A stretch of DNA of 64,000 nt from Cordia subcordata (lineage: Eukaryota > Streptophyta > Magnoliopsida > Boraginales > Cordiaceae): NCBI GenBank assembly GCA_028554755.1, contig JAPTOF010000006.1, positions 17,173,001 to 17,237,000 of the forward strand. Direction: 5' to 3'. Positions within the stretch are counted from its first letter, which is position 1; each line of letters starts with the position of its first letter. The notes under the pieces are model-generated. The model saw only the letters and a list, made by a program, of their open reading frames with translations. It was not told the origin of the DNA and ran no database searches. The position numbers and the translations under genes are program-made. Below, piece by piece: positions 32,776-44,578 of the stretch.

Positions 32776-33575
32776 TGGATGGCAAAAACGGATTCAGCAC
32801 GTCGAAAAACCTTAGGAACACCCCTGGTCAACTTTGGTCAACACCGGTCAAAGTCAACACCGTCCCTAAACTCGTACTTCGGAGCAGAATCTAGAAAAAT
32901 AGAGCCCAAAAACGGACTTAGCACGTCGAAAAACGTGGGGTAAGGCTTTGGTCAAACTCGGGCAACCCTTGGTCAATGGTCAACATCAAAGTCAAAGCTC
33001 GGTCAACCTTGGTCAACACGGTCAAACAGGTCAACTAGTTAGATATTTTTTTTAGGAGTAAATTTAAACCCAAATAAAAAATTCTTTTTTTTTATTCTTT
33101 TGGCCTAAACTAAGCCCAAACCCAAAAGAAAAAGAAATTTATTATTTTTCTGGCCTAGAACCCAAGCCCAACAAAAAATTAATTAACTCAAGACCCAAGA
33201 CCTAGCCAAAATTGGACAAGGCCACTACCCAGGCCCGATCCAAATAAACCCAAAGACCCAAAGCCTACAAACCCTAAACCTGCTTTACAAACTTGAACCA
33301 ATTTCCAAAAAAAAAAATACCTGAATACCCAAAACCAACTTCAAGAGCACGTGAACTCTATCTTGTTCGCTTGTTCTTCAAATCCAAACACGAACCACGA
33401 CCCGCCGACGCAAGCTTCCACTCCAGCCACCAACGCTCAACGTAGACAGCACCGGAGCACTCCTCGCCGAACAAAGACCTTTGTTTGGTTAGGTACCGTT
33501 TGGTTTTGAGAAATTTTGGTTTCACAGTGAGTTTTGATTTTTCCTTTTTCCCTCAAGCAGCGGATTAAGACCTAA
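32776..33575 (-). promoter_or_regulatory. Copia-1 leader with cluster of GTCAA (W-box-like) motifs
   Basis: About 800 bases lie between the primer binding site and the gag ATG. From about 32827 to 33037 the plus strand contains twelve copies of GTCAA, i.e. TTGAC on the coding strand, the core of the WRKY W-box. Most are preceded by G (GGTCAA). The rest of the leader has low-complexity A-rich and GCCCAA-rich stretches and no ORF of note. A downstream regulatory role is only an inference. Confidence 0.6.
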
Positions 33576-33587
33576 GCTCTGATACCA
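33576..33587 (-). other. Primer binding site of Copia-1 (initiator tRNA-Met type)
   Basis: The minus strand reads TGGTATCAGAGC, three bases from the LTR edge. It confirms the orientation and identifies the right-hand LTR as the 5' LTR. Confidence 0.9.
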
Positions 33588-33590
33588 ATT

Positions 33591-33923
33591 TATTGGGGAA
33601 AAACATACAAACACGAAGAATACGAGAAGAAATAACGGACACAAGAAATTACGTGGTCGGCTTTGAAGCCTACGTCAACGGGCAGCAGAGAATAATTCTA
33701 TTACTGATCACGAAAGCTACAAGGCTCTCACTTTGGTTTCTCTCACTCACATAACATAATGAGTATTGCCACATATTTATAGTGCAAAAGGTTTCCTAAA
33801 CCTATTAAGCAGAAAAGACAACAAATTAATTATGTGCTACAAAAGGTAACAAGCGAATAAGGTAATATGCTAATAAGGAAATTTGCTATTCTTGTTGCCC
33901 AAGAATACGAGCCACATTCAACA
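33591..33923 (-). repeat. Copia-1 5' LTR
   Basis: This 333-base partner of 28363-28696 begins TGTTGAATG at 33923. Its last bases are CCCCAATA instead of CCCCAACA, a G/A transition on the plus strand. One base is missing in the GTGGTTCGG block. Confidence 0.93.
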
Positions 33924-34905
33924 CATGACTTCACATTTTTCGTCACTAAAAGATATTAATAGCGATAATTTTGTTAATGTCACTATAAACTCGTCACTAA
34001 AATAAGAACAATAGTGACATTTTAAAAGTTTTGTCACTAATATTTTATTACTTGTGGCATCACGATTTTTTGTCACTAAAATATATTAATAGTGACAATT
34101 TTGTTAATGTCACTTTCGTCACTAAAATGATATTAGTGGCGATGTTTTAAAGGTTTTATTACTAATATTTTATTACGCTTGACATCATGATTTTTTGTCA
34201 CTAAAAGATATTAATGGAAACAATTATGTTAATGTCACTATAATTTCGTCACTAAATATACTCGTAATTACAACTTTTTGTTGACAAATTTGGTGCAATC
34301 ACGAATGATATACTTATTCCTGACATCTTAAATTTTTAATTCTTTAGGTTCTCAATTTTTTTAAATTTGTAATTTTTAAAAGTTTTAATTAAATTTTTAT
34401 ATTCTATTTGTTAATTTAAATATGCATTTCTAATTGCAAAAGCTTTTTTTAAATAAAAAATTCTTATTGTAAATGTTTTCCTAGTGTGACTACCAAACCT
34501 TTGAAAAATATTTTCTTCTTTATATAACAATAAAACACCAAAAATTACAAATAAATATTGTTTTAAATATTAATTAATTGACATTTAAATATTTAAATTA
34601 AAAACTACAGTGTATATGGAAAATAAATTATTGAAAACAAATAATGAATAAATAACCAATAACATAATATATGATGAATGCCATAAGCGTTGATGTAAAA
34701 TTTTAATATTTCTTGAAAAAGATAAATAATAAAATGAAGTAGAAAGGCAACGCCTACCAAATCCTCATGAACTTGCAGTGCTTTTTTTAGTGTTTCGTAA
34801 GCTTGCAGCGTTTTTCTTTTTTATTAGTTTTTGGTCAATATGAGGCTTGCAGTGCTTTAAAAAGCCCATCTTATTTTTGTTTCTTTTATTAATTGTCAAT
34901 AAGGA

Positions 34906-35268
34906 TTGGAGAACCCCAGTTTAAGTAGCCCCCATATATCTATTATATATAAACACCTAACAAATCCTCATGAACACAACACCAATCTCAAAGCTCGTAA
35001 TATCATTCTAGCATATAGGGTTCTCAAAGCATTTTCTTTAGCTTTTTTAAGTTATTTCATATGTATTATTTTTGTTGATATGGATCTCCATACTAATCCT
35101 TTATGCAATCAGATTATTTCTTGTGGTCACCATATGACAAGTAACAATGTAACTAACAAGTGTCCTAAGGTAATAATAGGTATGCTCTTTCTTTCTTTAT
35201 ATTTTTTTTTGTTTAATTTCATCTACGTTGTTATGATTTTATATATTTTAATTAATTTTGAGTGTTAA
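34906..35268 (+). other. Unassigned open stretch in the CACTA-like element
   Basis: The open frame starts at TTG and has no ATG before about 35079. It contains a hydrophobic run (VLKAFSLAFLSYFICIIF) followed by a short segment with three cysteines (NPLCNQIISCG ... NKCPK). At 35170 a GTAATAAT donor-like site follows CCTAAG. A pyrimidine-poor acceptor candidate ATGTAG lies near 36974, after which the frame would close within eight codons. It might be the relic of a captured secreted-peptide gene, or chance. I do not recognise a family. Confidence 0.2.
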
Positions 35269-35400
35269 AATATCAAAATATTAATTAACTATTCTATGTC
35301 AAAGTATAGATTCATAAATTCCTATCAAATCATGGTAACCTAAGTCAAACTCAAATCTTCATGTAAAATTAAGAATATAGAGGTAATCTTTATATGTTTA

Positions 35401-36740
35401 TGTGGGAGGCAAATTAACTTAAGAGGAGAAAGGGGTGAATTAAGTTAATTACTAATTGAAGCAATCAAAAACAATAATCAAGCAACTAAACAATACTTAA
35501 GCAAATAAGCAAACACTTGGTGAACAATATGCTAAATAAGCTAAAAAGCAAGAAGGGGAGAGAGAGAACAAATGATTTAAGGTGGTTCAGTCGTGTCGAC
35601 ATCCACCGCCTAAGGATTCTCCCCTTAAGACTTCATGCAAACTCTATTAAGTACTTCTTCAAATGCTGATGAATCACAAACCAACGATTATAACTCTTTG
35701 AAACCTTCTTCAAAGAACCTGAGTGAGCTCCTTCACCAAGGATTTCCCACACCTTTTTCTAGCTAAGAACATGAATCTACAATAAATTTCTAGCTTAAAA
35801 GGTGTGTACAAGCAACAATTAAAGAATAGAGAGGTTTTTTAATACAATGAAAATGAAATAGCAAAGATAAGCTCTTGTTTGCCCAAAGATTTTAAAACTT
35901 ATAGCTCGAGAATTTATGATTTTCAAGCTAAGAAAGTGTTTGAAAGTGAAGAATAAGCTCTGCTCTACAAAAAGATCCAGCTAATATGCCCAAGTAGGGT
36001 CAAAAGGGGTTTCAATAGGCAACCAAAAGTACTATTAACAATCAAAAAATTTTCAAATTTGGGCGCTGCTAGAAGGGGGTTAGGTTGACCAATTAGGGTA
36101 ACCAGTACCTCCAGAGAGCTTCAGGATCTGCCAGTAGCCTCAAGCGGTCAATCGTTAAGGGTGACCTATAAGGCTAGAGAGCACCTCTGAAGCAGGGCTT
36201 ACTGGTAGCCCTCCTAGGCTAGTTAGTCGATCGGTTAGGGTGGCCAGTAGGTCCAAAAAGGTTTTTCTTTAGAGTAAAACCATGCTTTATGCACTCTTTT
36301 GAAAATCAAGCAAGTTTGGTAAGATGAAAGCATTTCAAGAAGACTTTAAAAGCACATTTTTAAAGTAAACAAAAGTTATGCAAGAGTCTTGAAGAGTTTT
36401 AATGAAAGAAAAAAAGTTTAAAAACATTTAGGCAAAGAATAGTTAAACATTTTAAAGAGAGCTATAAGATGCTATCTAAGACTAAACACAAAAGAGCACT
36501 CAAGTTGGTACCCCTTATGTCGCCTCGTCTTCTCCTTATAACTACTCTTCCATCACAAACAATCTTGAACTCTTCATGTCATCATCCCATCAAGCTTGTA
36601 TAGTCTTCAAGACATCGCAAATCATTTGCCACGTATGCATTTCCGGCTTTTGATGACTTTACTTGCCAATCAACTCAATCACATCTCTCAAGGATATTTA
36701 CAGATCTTACAAGGTTATGCACAACAAAAATTTACATCAT
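35401..36740 (-). repeat. Candidate solo LTR inside the CACTA-like element
   Basis: Sequence composition changes abruptly at TGTGGGAGGC (35401) and reverts near 36735. The block contains 'ggtggttcagtcgtgtcgac-atccaccgcc' followed by 'taaggattctccccttaag', a layout like the R-U5 part of many plant copia LTRs (compare 'acgtggttcggct' and 'cctacgtccac' in the Copia-1 LTR, same orientation). I found no clear 5-base target duplication, so the limits and strand are tentative. Confidence 0.35.
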
Positions 36741-37858
36741 CGAAACACAAGATATAGGTAATAGTTTATCTTTGAAATGGGATTATTGACCTACGCTCAA
36801 ATATCATTTTCTTTTGATTATAATTGAAAATATATAAGATTTGGTTTTCATTTTTTAGCTTTTTTTTCTTATATGTCTTAACTCATTTTTAGTGAAATTC
36901 TAATTTGTTTTATTTTTCTTTCTTTTTATTGTATTTTAGTACTCTAACTTATTTTTTTTTATAATTTCATGTAGTATCAATTAAAAGAGGTGGCATGAGA
37001 ACAACATGGAAAGACATGCAAATCTCTTATTTTCTTCTTCTGAGGCCAAAAGATTAGGAATAGTCCATTACCTTATGTCGTAGAGTAATGATTATTATTA
37101 CTAACTTTCTGCTAAATTAGTAGGATAGTACTTTGAAACATGTAATATTTTATGAAATATTGATGATGATTGTATTCTGAATTGTTGACTTGTACTTTAT
37201 ATATTGAGATATTGAATTATATTTTACACAATTATTTTTTTCTACCAAGCTTAGTTTTGTCTTATTATTTTTTGTTTCTATAAATGTCCAATCAAAAATA
37301 AATACTACAATTTGATGTAACAACTTTAGCAGCGATACAAGTGTCACAATAATTTAAACAAATTTAATAGTGACATATTAATTGTTATTAAAATTATAAC
37401 TAACTTTAATTAAATTGTAACAACATTAGCATCACAATTGCAAAATTAGATTTTGTGATGACATCAAGTTTCACCAAAATTATGATCAAATAGTGACCAT
37501 ATCATGTGCCACAAACAATATATAACTATATAGTGATAAAGTTTCATCACAAAAGAAGAGTTGTGACAATTAGAAGCGTCACCATGTGTGGATTATTTTA
37601 GTGACTAATAAAAAGTCATAATTGGAAAACATAATTGTGGCGACAATATTCATCACTATATAATGGCAATAAAAGTGACATTATTATTCATCACTCTAAA
37701 TACTATTATAGTGGCAAACTAAAAATTCATCACAAGAATTATTAGTGACTTCAATATATGTAACGACTAGTGATAATCATCACTAAAGATATCAGTGACA
37801 AAATTTTTATTTTTAATGACAAAATTATGTGTCAAAATATGTCAAGTTTCTTGCAGTG

Positions 37859-40800
37859 ATGATTATACCACAATCGTCCAGATTGCTTCAATCCATACAA
37901 AGATTTTTGCAACTTGATTAAATACATTTCTCAAGGTTTTGAGCCATATGCAAAGGACTTTCATGTAAATATCACTATCAAGTAATCCAAGCAAGCAAGT
38001 AGTTACGACATCCATAAGATGCATATGGAGTCTTTTTGAAATTTTCAAGCCAATTAAACATCTAAATATAACTACATCCTTTACAGGAGAATATGCCTCC
38101 TCATAATTAATGCTAGGTCTTTGTGAAGAACCTTGTGCTACAAGTCATGCCTTGTATCTTACAATCTAATTGTTTTCATACAAACACCCATTTGTAGCCC
38201 ACAGGTTTCACATTTATATGTGTTTGAACTAAAGGTTCAAACATTTCACGCTTGGTAATTGAATTCAATTTAGCCACAATTTCGTCTTTCCATTTTGGCC
38301 AATGTTTTATTTATTGACATTTTTGAATAGATTGTGGCTTAGGATCCTTGCTTTCATTTATCAAATTAGTAGCTATTGCATGTGCAAATTTTTCATCAAT
38401 AATAATTTTATTTCGGTTCCATCTTTTTCTTGTAGTGATATAATTAATTGAGATCTCTTCATTTTCAATATTGTCGCTATTTGTTTTATGTTTAGGTACT
38501 TGATACTCTATTAGAGTTATCTTTCTAGGTATTTGTGCAACAGCTACAGGAAAATAAAAAATCTTGAAAATGCCAGCTTGCTTATTCGGTTCTCTCCTTT
38601 TTTCGAGAATTTTTGTCTTTGGAACCCATATGTCTTCCACGTTTTTAACGTGCTGTAGACTCATTTGCAAGAGTAGATTACTCTTTTGGAATATCAACTC
38701 TAGCAGGAGCATAGGAGACTATAATATATAACTTAGTCACTCTTCTTAAATCAGTGTATGCATCTACCAATTGTTGAGCAATCTTTTAAAAATGAATAAT
38801 TTTCTGAACTTCTTGTTCAAATTGATTTGTGCAAGGATCAAAATAAGATATAGATGATGTATTTCATATAATTTTTTGCTTTTCCAGCTCTTGTTTTTCT
38901 CCCCCTAATGCTAGAAATACTGATTTATCAAAATGGCAACTAGCAAAATGTTGTCCCCAGTTAAAGGTTCAAGGTATTTGCTAATGGATGGAGATACAAA
39001 GCCAATATATATTCCCAATCTTCTTTGTGGTCCCATTTTTGTGCGTTGTGATGGAGCACATATACTGCACAACCAAAGATTTTTAAATGGGATATATTTG
39101 GTTCTTAACTAGAAACCAATTATAGAGGGGAGAATTTATAGTAATCAATTGGTCTTATTCGAACCAATGCTGCCACATGTAATATGGCATGTTCCCAAGT
39201 AGAACTAGGCAACTTAGTTCGCATAAGTAATGGTCTAGCAATTTGTTGCAAGCGTTTAATAAATGACTCTACTAGACCATTTTGTATATTGTGTGAGCTG
39301 CAGGATACTCAATTGTAATCCCAATTGACATACAATAATCATTAAATGATTGAGATGTAAACTCACATGCATTGTCAAGATGAATTTTTTTAATTGTATA
39401 ATCCAAAAATTATGCATGTAAGTAGATTATTTGCACAAGGAGTTTTGCAAATGCCACATTTTGAATAAAAAGTAAAGAAGAATGTGACCAACGGGTTAAG
39501 GCATCTATTATTACCATGAAATATTGAAATGGTCCACATGATGGTGAAATGGACCTACATATATCCCTTTGAATTCGTTTTAAGAATTCAGGATTTTCAA
39601 AGTCAACTGTAATTGGAGAAGGCCTTGTAACCGATTTTTCTTAAGGACAAGCAACACATAAAAAATTACTTGATGAGAGAATATTTTGATTCTTTAATGA
39701 GTGCCCATGTGAATTTTCGATAATTATTCTTATCATTGTTGCACCTAGATGTCCAAAGCAATCATGCCAAAGGGTAAAACTCTTTGGATCAAATATCTTC
39801 TAGTTTACCACATTATTGGATTCCATAGGATTTGTGCAAGTATAGTATAGTCCAGAAGATAATGGTGGCAGTTTTTCTAATACATGATTTTTGTCAAATA
39901 CAAGCAATATGATGTAGATATATTCTTTTTTGTTTTAGCTCATAGTTTCAATATGATAACTATTCTTACGTCTCTCTATGAAACTAATTAGATTTATTTG
40001 TGATCTACTAGAGTATAAGGCATCGTTTATTGTAATCTTTGTTCCTCCAGAAAACATGACATAAGCTCTTCCAAAGCCTACAATTAGTTTTGAAGCACCA
40101 AATATTGTATTGACATTTGCTTTAGCTAATTTTAGTTGGGAGAAATAATTTTTATCCATGAGATTTGTAAGTGTCGTAGCATTATCAGCCAGGCATATTT
40201 CTCCATCATGCAAATCCATATTTCTTCAAAAAATAAGACAAACATAATAAATATAAAGATATCAAGTATGATAAAATTGTCCATAAATTGATAAATACTT
40301 AATCAAACTAGAAAACAACTTGCACTAAATTGTAAAACTAATTCAAAGCAAAACTTAATCTAAAGTAGCAAAGTCCATGACCAAATACAAGAAATCAATC
40401 AAGATGGACATTCCTATCACTAATTAAATGTCCAATATTCCTACTAGCATCTTCAAAGAAGTCAGAACAATTAAGGTGTGTGGAATTCATTTGAATGAGA
40501 TGTTCAGTAAGATTTATTTTGACAACTTTTCCTTTTCCTTTAAAAGAAGCTTGATAGAATTTTGCAAGATGTTTAGCAATACAACATTACGCTCCCAGTG
40601 CCTTTTCATGCCATATCTATTGCAATTACTTTTTGCATGTTGAAAAGATTTGTTTTTTGGATCATTATTTTTGTCGTGTCTTTCTTGCCTTTTGAAATTG
40701 CGCTTATTTGGTCCATAAGAATTATTGTTGTCATGACTATGTCCACAACTCTAGCTACGTCCATAACCATGTCTACGACCATGACCATGATAATTAGATG

Positions 40801-41452
40801 ATGTTGCATTTAATTTAGGAAGTTTAACTCCATTCCCTTATGGGGATGGTTCTGAGCCAGTTGGTCGTGTTTGAAGATATTTCATCAATAGCTCATTATT
40901 TTACTCAGCAACAAGAAAAGATGAGATTAGCTCAAAATATTTTTTAAAACCACACTCTATATATTGTTGTTGTAAAAGCATATTTGGTGCATGAAAAGTA
41001 GAGAATTTCTTTTATAACATGTCTTTAACAGTGATCTTTTCTCTGCACAATTTCAATTGTGAAGTAATTTTAAAAACAATGGAGTTATACCTACTTATAG
41101 TTTTAAAATCCTGTAATTGTAGGTGAATCCATTCATAGCAAGCTTTAGGAAGGATCATTGATTTATGGAAGTCAAATCTTTCCTTTAAATTTTACTAAAG
41201 GACTTGTGGATCCTTTACAATCAGATTTTTGGCTTTAAGCCCTTTATGGAGATGATGACTAAAGAATATTAGTGCTTTAGTGTGATCCTATAAGGATGCT
41301 TGATTTCCTTCTTTAATTGTGTCTCTAAGGTTATTGGCATTTAAATGTGTTTCAGCATCAATGATCCATGATAAATAATTATTTCTAAAAATATCAAAGG
41401 CAACAAATTCAAGTTTCGTGAGATTTGATATAGTAAATCTAACATATACCAT
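37859..41452 (-). pseudogene. Copia-5 gag to RT N-terminal piece
   Basis: From about 41450 on the minus strand, gag reads like NLTKLEFVAFDI and NNYLSWIIDAETHLNANNL, then ILPKACYEWIHLQLQDF. A repetitive GHGRRHGYGRS tail (about 40800-40740) follows, then a protease region with ICLADNATT (40219-39935). A damaged integrase and the IN-RT linker (38712-38311) come next, and the RT start ends at 37859. Many stops and frame changes are present. It pairs with 27131-28247 to make one element. Confidence 0.75.
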
Positions 41453-41713
41453 ATGAATAAATTAGTACAATTACAAATTTATTGTTATAATTAGTACATT
41501 TAAAAATTATTATTATTATTATTATTAAATGAATGTGAAAGAAAGAAAAAATGATAAACTTATGTAGCTTATGACCGTAACTAATAATAACTAAATTTTA
41601 TAAAATTTAATATAATAGGTTAATTGCAAGAGTAAGGTGTTAGACCCTTATTTGCAAACAAAATGATGTTAAAAAAATGGCTTGCATATATGTGCCAAAA
41701 TCATATTATATAT
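41453..41713. other. AT-rich stretch, probable Copia-5 leader
   Basis: About 260 AT-rich bases include an (ATT)n run near 41505-41526. They lie between the Copia-5 gag start and the Copia-2 3' LTR. No gene is seen. It is probably the Copia-5 leader into which Copia-2 inserted. Confidence 0.4.
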
Positions 41714-42042
41714 TGTTGGGGAAAAACATGCAAAAACAAAGAATACGAGAAAAAAAAAACACGAGAATTACGTGGTTCAGGCTTAAAGCTTACGTCCACA
41801 GGCAGCAGAAAACAATTTATTATTGATCCGCAAAGATTAAAAGGCTTACTCTTTGGTTTCTCTCACACACATAACATAATGAGTCTTGCCACATATTTAT
41901 AGTGTAAAGGTTTCCTAAAACCGATTAAGCAAAAAAGACAACTAATTAATTATGTCCTAGAAAGGTAATAAGCTATTAAGGTAACATACACATAAGGTAA
42001 TTTGCTATTCTTGTTGCCCAAGAATATGGGCCACATTAAACA
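41714..42042 (-). repeat. Copia-2 3' LTR
   Basis: It aligns with the Copia-1 LTRs end to end (TGTTTAATGTGGC ... CCCCAACA in the coding direction) but is clearly more diverged. The adjacent minus-strand AAGGTGGAAATT is the polypurine tract. Confidence 0.88.
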
Positions 42043-43588
42043 AATTTCCACCTTAGTACGTATTCGCTCTAATCAACACACCATTGTCCTTCCTACCAAC
42101 TGCCCGTAAGGGCTTAGTGCTCTGCATCGCAAATAGCAACCAAGTCCAAGCAATGCTTGAACTTGCTGACTGGAACAACCTTGGTTATCATATCTATTGG
42201 ACTCTGATGGGTAGATATCTTTTGTACCAATATGATCCCTTGTGATACAACATCTCTAATAAAGTGATATCCAACATCAATGTGTTTAGTCCTCTCATGA
42301 TACATTTGATTTTTCATCAGATGGATTACACTCTGACTATCACAAAAGACTGTACTTATATTTTGCTGCAGTCCAAGATCACGAACTAGGCCTGCTAACC
42401 ACATGGCCTTCTTCACAGCTTCTGCAATTGCCATGTACTCCGCCTCAATAGTCAACAATGTCACAGTAGACAGTAACATCACTTTCCAACTGATAGCACA
42501 TCCAAAGAGCGTAAACATGTAACCTGTCTGAGATCTTTTCTTATGAAGGTCACCCGCAAAAGTCTGAATGACAATGACCCACCAACCTCGCGCAATCTCC
42601 AGTCATCTTGCTAAACAACAAACCTACATTTGCAGTGCTACGCAAATATCTCATTATCCATTTCACCGCTTCCCAGTGTGCTTTCCCAGGTGATGCCATA
42701 TACCTGCTCACAACACTGACTGCATGTGAAATGTCAGGATGAGTGCATACCATAGCATACATCAAGTTACCAACAGCACTTGAGTATGGAACATGAGACA
42801 TATGCTCCACCTCTTCCTCGGTCTTAGGTGACAAATCTATAGACAACTTGAAATGAGCAACAAGTAACACACTTACAGGCTTTGCTTTAAGCATCCTGAA
42901 ACGCTCTAGCACCTTCTTAATATAACTCTGCTGAGACAAGAATAGCTTCCCAATGTTTCTATCCCTGTGAATCTCCATGCAAAAAATCTTCTTTGCTGCC
43001 CCAAGATCCTTCATCTCAAACATATCACCCAGCTGCTTCTTTAATTTGTCGATGGCAGACATGCTTTTAGTAGCAATAAGCATATCATCGACATACAACA
43101 ACAAGTACACAAATGAACTATCTGGAAGCTTCTTGAGATATGCACAACTGTCATAGGCATTCCTTGTATATCCAGCGCCTTCCATGAATGTGTCAAATCC
43201 CTTGTACCACTGCTGAGGTGACTACTTCAACCCATACAAGGACTTCTTCAGTTTGCAAACATGGTTCTTTTTACCAAGAACCACATATCCCTCCGGTTGA
43301 CTCATGTAAATTTGCTCTTCAAGATCACCATGCAAAAACGTCGTTTTCATATCTAACTACTCAAGCTCTAAGTCATGAAGAGCAACCAAGGCAAATAAGA
43401 CCCTGATGGAACTATGCTTCACAACCAGATAGAACACTTCGTTGAAGTCAACACCTTCCCTTTGTGCATAGCCTTTTGCCACCAATCGTGCCTTGTATCG
43501 AGGACTTTCAACCCCTAAAGTACCTTCCTTTTTTTTGTAAACTCATTTGCAACCGACAACTCGCTGTCCCTTAAGGCAAATCAACAAG
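42043..43588 (-). pseudogene. Copia-2 RT-RNase H piece
   Basis: RT with YVDDMLIATK and KDLGAAKKIF (43185-42550) is followed by RNase H with LTIEAEYMAIAEAVKKA (42518-42114). Both are close to Copia-1. A stop from CAG to TAG interrupts the LK-SPQQWYK block near 43222, and a frame break lies near 42545. The piece ends at the Athila-1 insertion site. Confidence 0.88.
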
Positions 43589-43593
43589 CTGCC
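43589..43593. other. Target site duplication of Athila-1 (left copy, CTGCC)
   Basis: CTGCC here and at 54520-54524 flank Athila-1 exactly. Removing one copy and the element restores a reading that matches Copia-1 at about 30235-30250. Confidence 0.93.
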
Positions 43594-44542
43594 TGATGTC
43601 TTCTTTCGAGTGCAAGCTTTAAAAGACCCGCAAGCGTACGGATCGTGCAATATAGTGTGTACGAGTGCAGGTGTCGAACCACAGGGAGGCTTGAATAATG
43701 TGAGTGAATTCTATGCTTGGTGTTCTAAAAAGAGAAAAAGAAAGATCTAAACTATATGTATTTTACTTCTGAGGGTTTTGGATTATTGGGAGCTCTATGT
43801 AAACGAAATAAAAATAAACTATGAATAAAAAAAACAAATGAAAACGCAAGTTGATTAAGAGGAAACTAACAATTGAAAAGGGATAGGGTGACTTCGACTT
43901 ATAAATGGGTAATTCTATACTCAAATGCTATGGGATTAAGGGATGATGGCTAACTATCATAAGTGCTCTTAACTAGGTTGCTAGTTAATGTCCTGATTTC
44001 CCCCTAGGACTCGGTGCGGGTCCGTCCCTAGGCGGCGCCTCCTAGAGCTACGGCGTGGTCCTTATGACCTATGGCCTCAAGAGTGACTAACTAACTTCCT
44101 AGACGGCTTAGAATGAACCTACCTTAGTACCTAAACCGTTGGCTGGGTTTAAAGCCAAGACCTAGTGTTGCTAAGGTCGACTAAATCTATCCTGAAACCT
44201 ATTGGCTGGATTTAAAGCCAAAGGATACTCGACCTAGACTAGCCCTAAATTATGCTTCGTCATTCTAAAGTCACTCCAGCAGGATTTCACTTGCTAGCGT
44301 GCATAAATATGCAATATTAAAGTTATGCTTGTTACTAGGCATGCAAATACGCATATAGACATGAATAAAAGCATTACCCACTTCATAGCATCCACATATA
44401 AACACATAGACATGAGTATAACATGGATTAGATGTGTTTAGTAACAAACAAACTTCAATTTGTATACATGTTACTCATCTAGGCATTTTATCAAACACAT
44501 AGACATGAATGAAAGCACACCCAATTAAACAAGACAAATCAA

Positions 44543-44578
<36 letters not shown>

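Larger units (their letters stand above)
28363..33923 (-). mobile_element. Copia-1: nearly complete Ty1/copia element (Tork/Tnt1-like)
   Basis: The element is bounded by LTRs 28363-28696 and 33591-33923. It has a perfect 5-base target duplication, CATGA (28358-28362 and 33924-33928). It has an initiator-Met primer binding site (33576-33587), a leader, gag-pol on the minus strand, and a purine-rich tract next to the 3' LTR. The LTRs differ by about seven substitutions and one indel in 334 bases by eye, so the insertion is fairly recent. It lies inside the CACTA-like element. Integrase and RT motifs resemble the Tork/Tnt1 group. Coding capacity is lost through about six in-frame stops. Confidence 0.93.
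28248..37858. mobile_element. CACTA-like (En/Spm) non-autonomous DNA transposon with nested elements
   Basis: The right end read inward is CACTGCAAGAAACTTGACAT, close to the CACTA-superfamily consensus CACTACAAGAAA. The left end read inward is CAAGAAACTTAACATTTAG, lacking the first five bases. Both ends are crowded with short direct and inverted copies of GTCACTAAAA/TTTTAGTGAC (28300-28360, 33930-34260, 37340-37850), like the subterminal repeats that bind transposase in En/Spm. No transposase is found. Without Copia-1 it is about 4 kb. Its insertion interrupts Copia-5 RT. The 3-base target duplication cannot be confirmed because the left terminus looks deleted. Confidence 0.65.
26588..41452 (-). 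mobile_element. Copia-5: copia element split by a CACTA-like insertion
   Basis: A minus-strand Ty1/copia element has its 3' LTR at 26588-27130. Its coding region runs in two pieces: 27131-28247 (RT C-terminal part and RNase H) and 37859-41452 (gag to RT N-terminal part). The two pieces meet inside the RT. The right piece ends in LKQSGRLWYN-like sequence and the left piece resumes with LSTYLLKEGY-like sequence, so they are one element interrupted by 28248-37858. No 5' LTR is found to the right: about 260 bases after gag the Copia-2 3' LTR begins. It is the oldest layer of this nest. Confidence 0.8.

Noticed and set aside
30067..32943. Plus-strand ORFs of 60-180 codons opposite Copia-1 gag-pol
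   Set aside because: The minus-strand reading has all copia domains; the plus-strand frames have none and are shadows.
33924..34270. CRISPR-like regularly spaced repeats (GTCACTAAAA)
   Set aside because: Spacing is irregular, copies occur in both orientations, and they sit in the subterminal zone of a CACTA-like element in a plant genome.
40598..40809. Overlapping ORFs rich in Met/Thr/Ile on both strands
   Set aside because: They arise from the repetitive Gly/Arg/His-coding tail of Copia-5 gag read in other frames.
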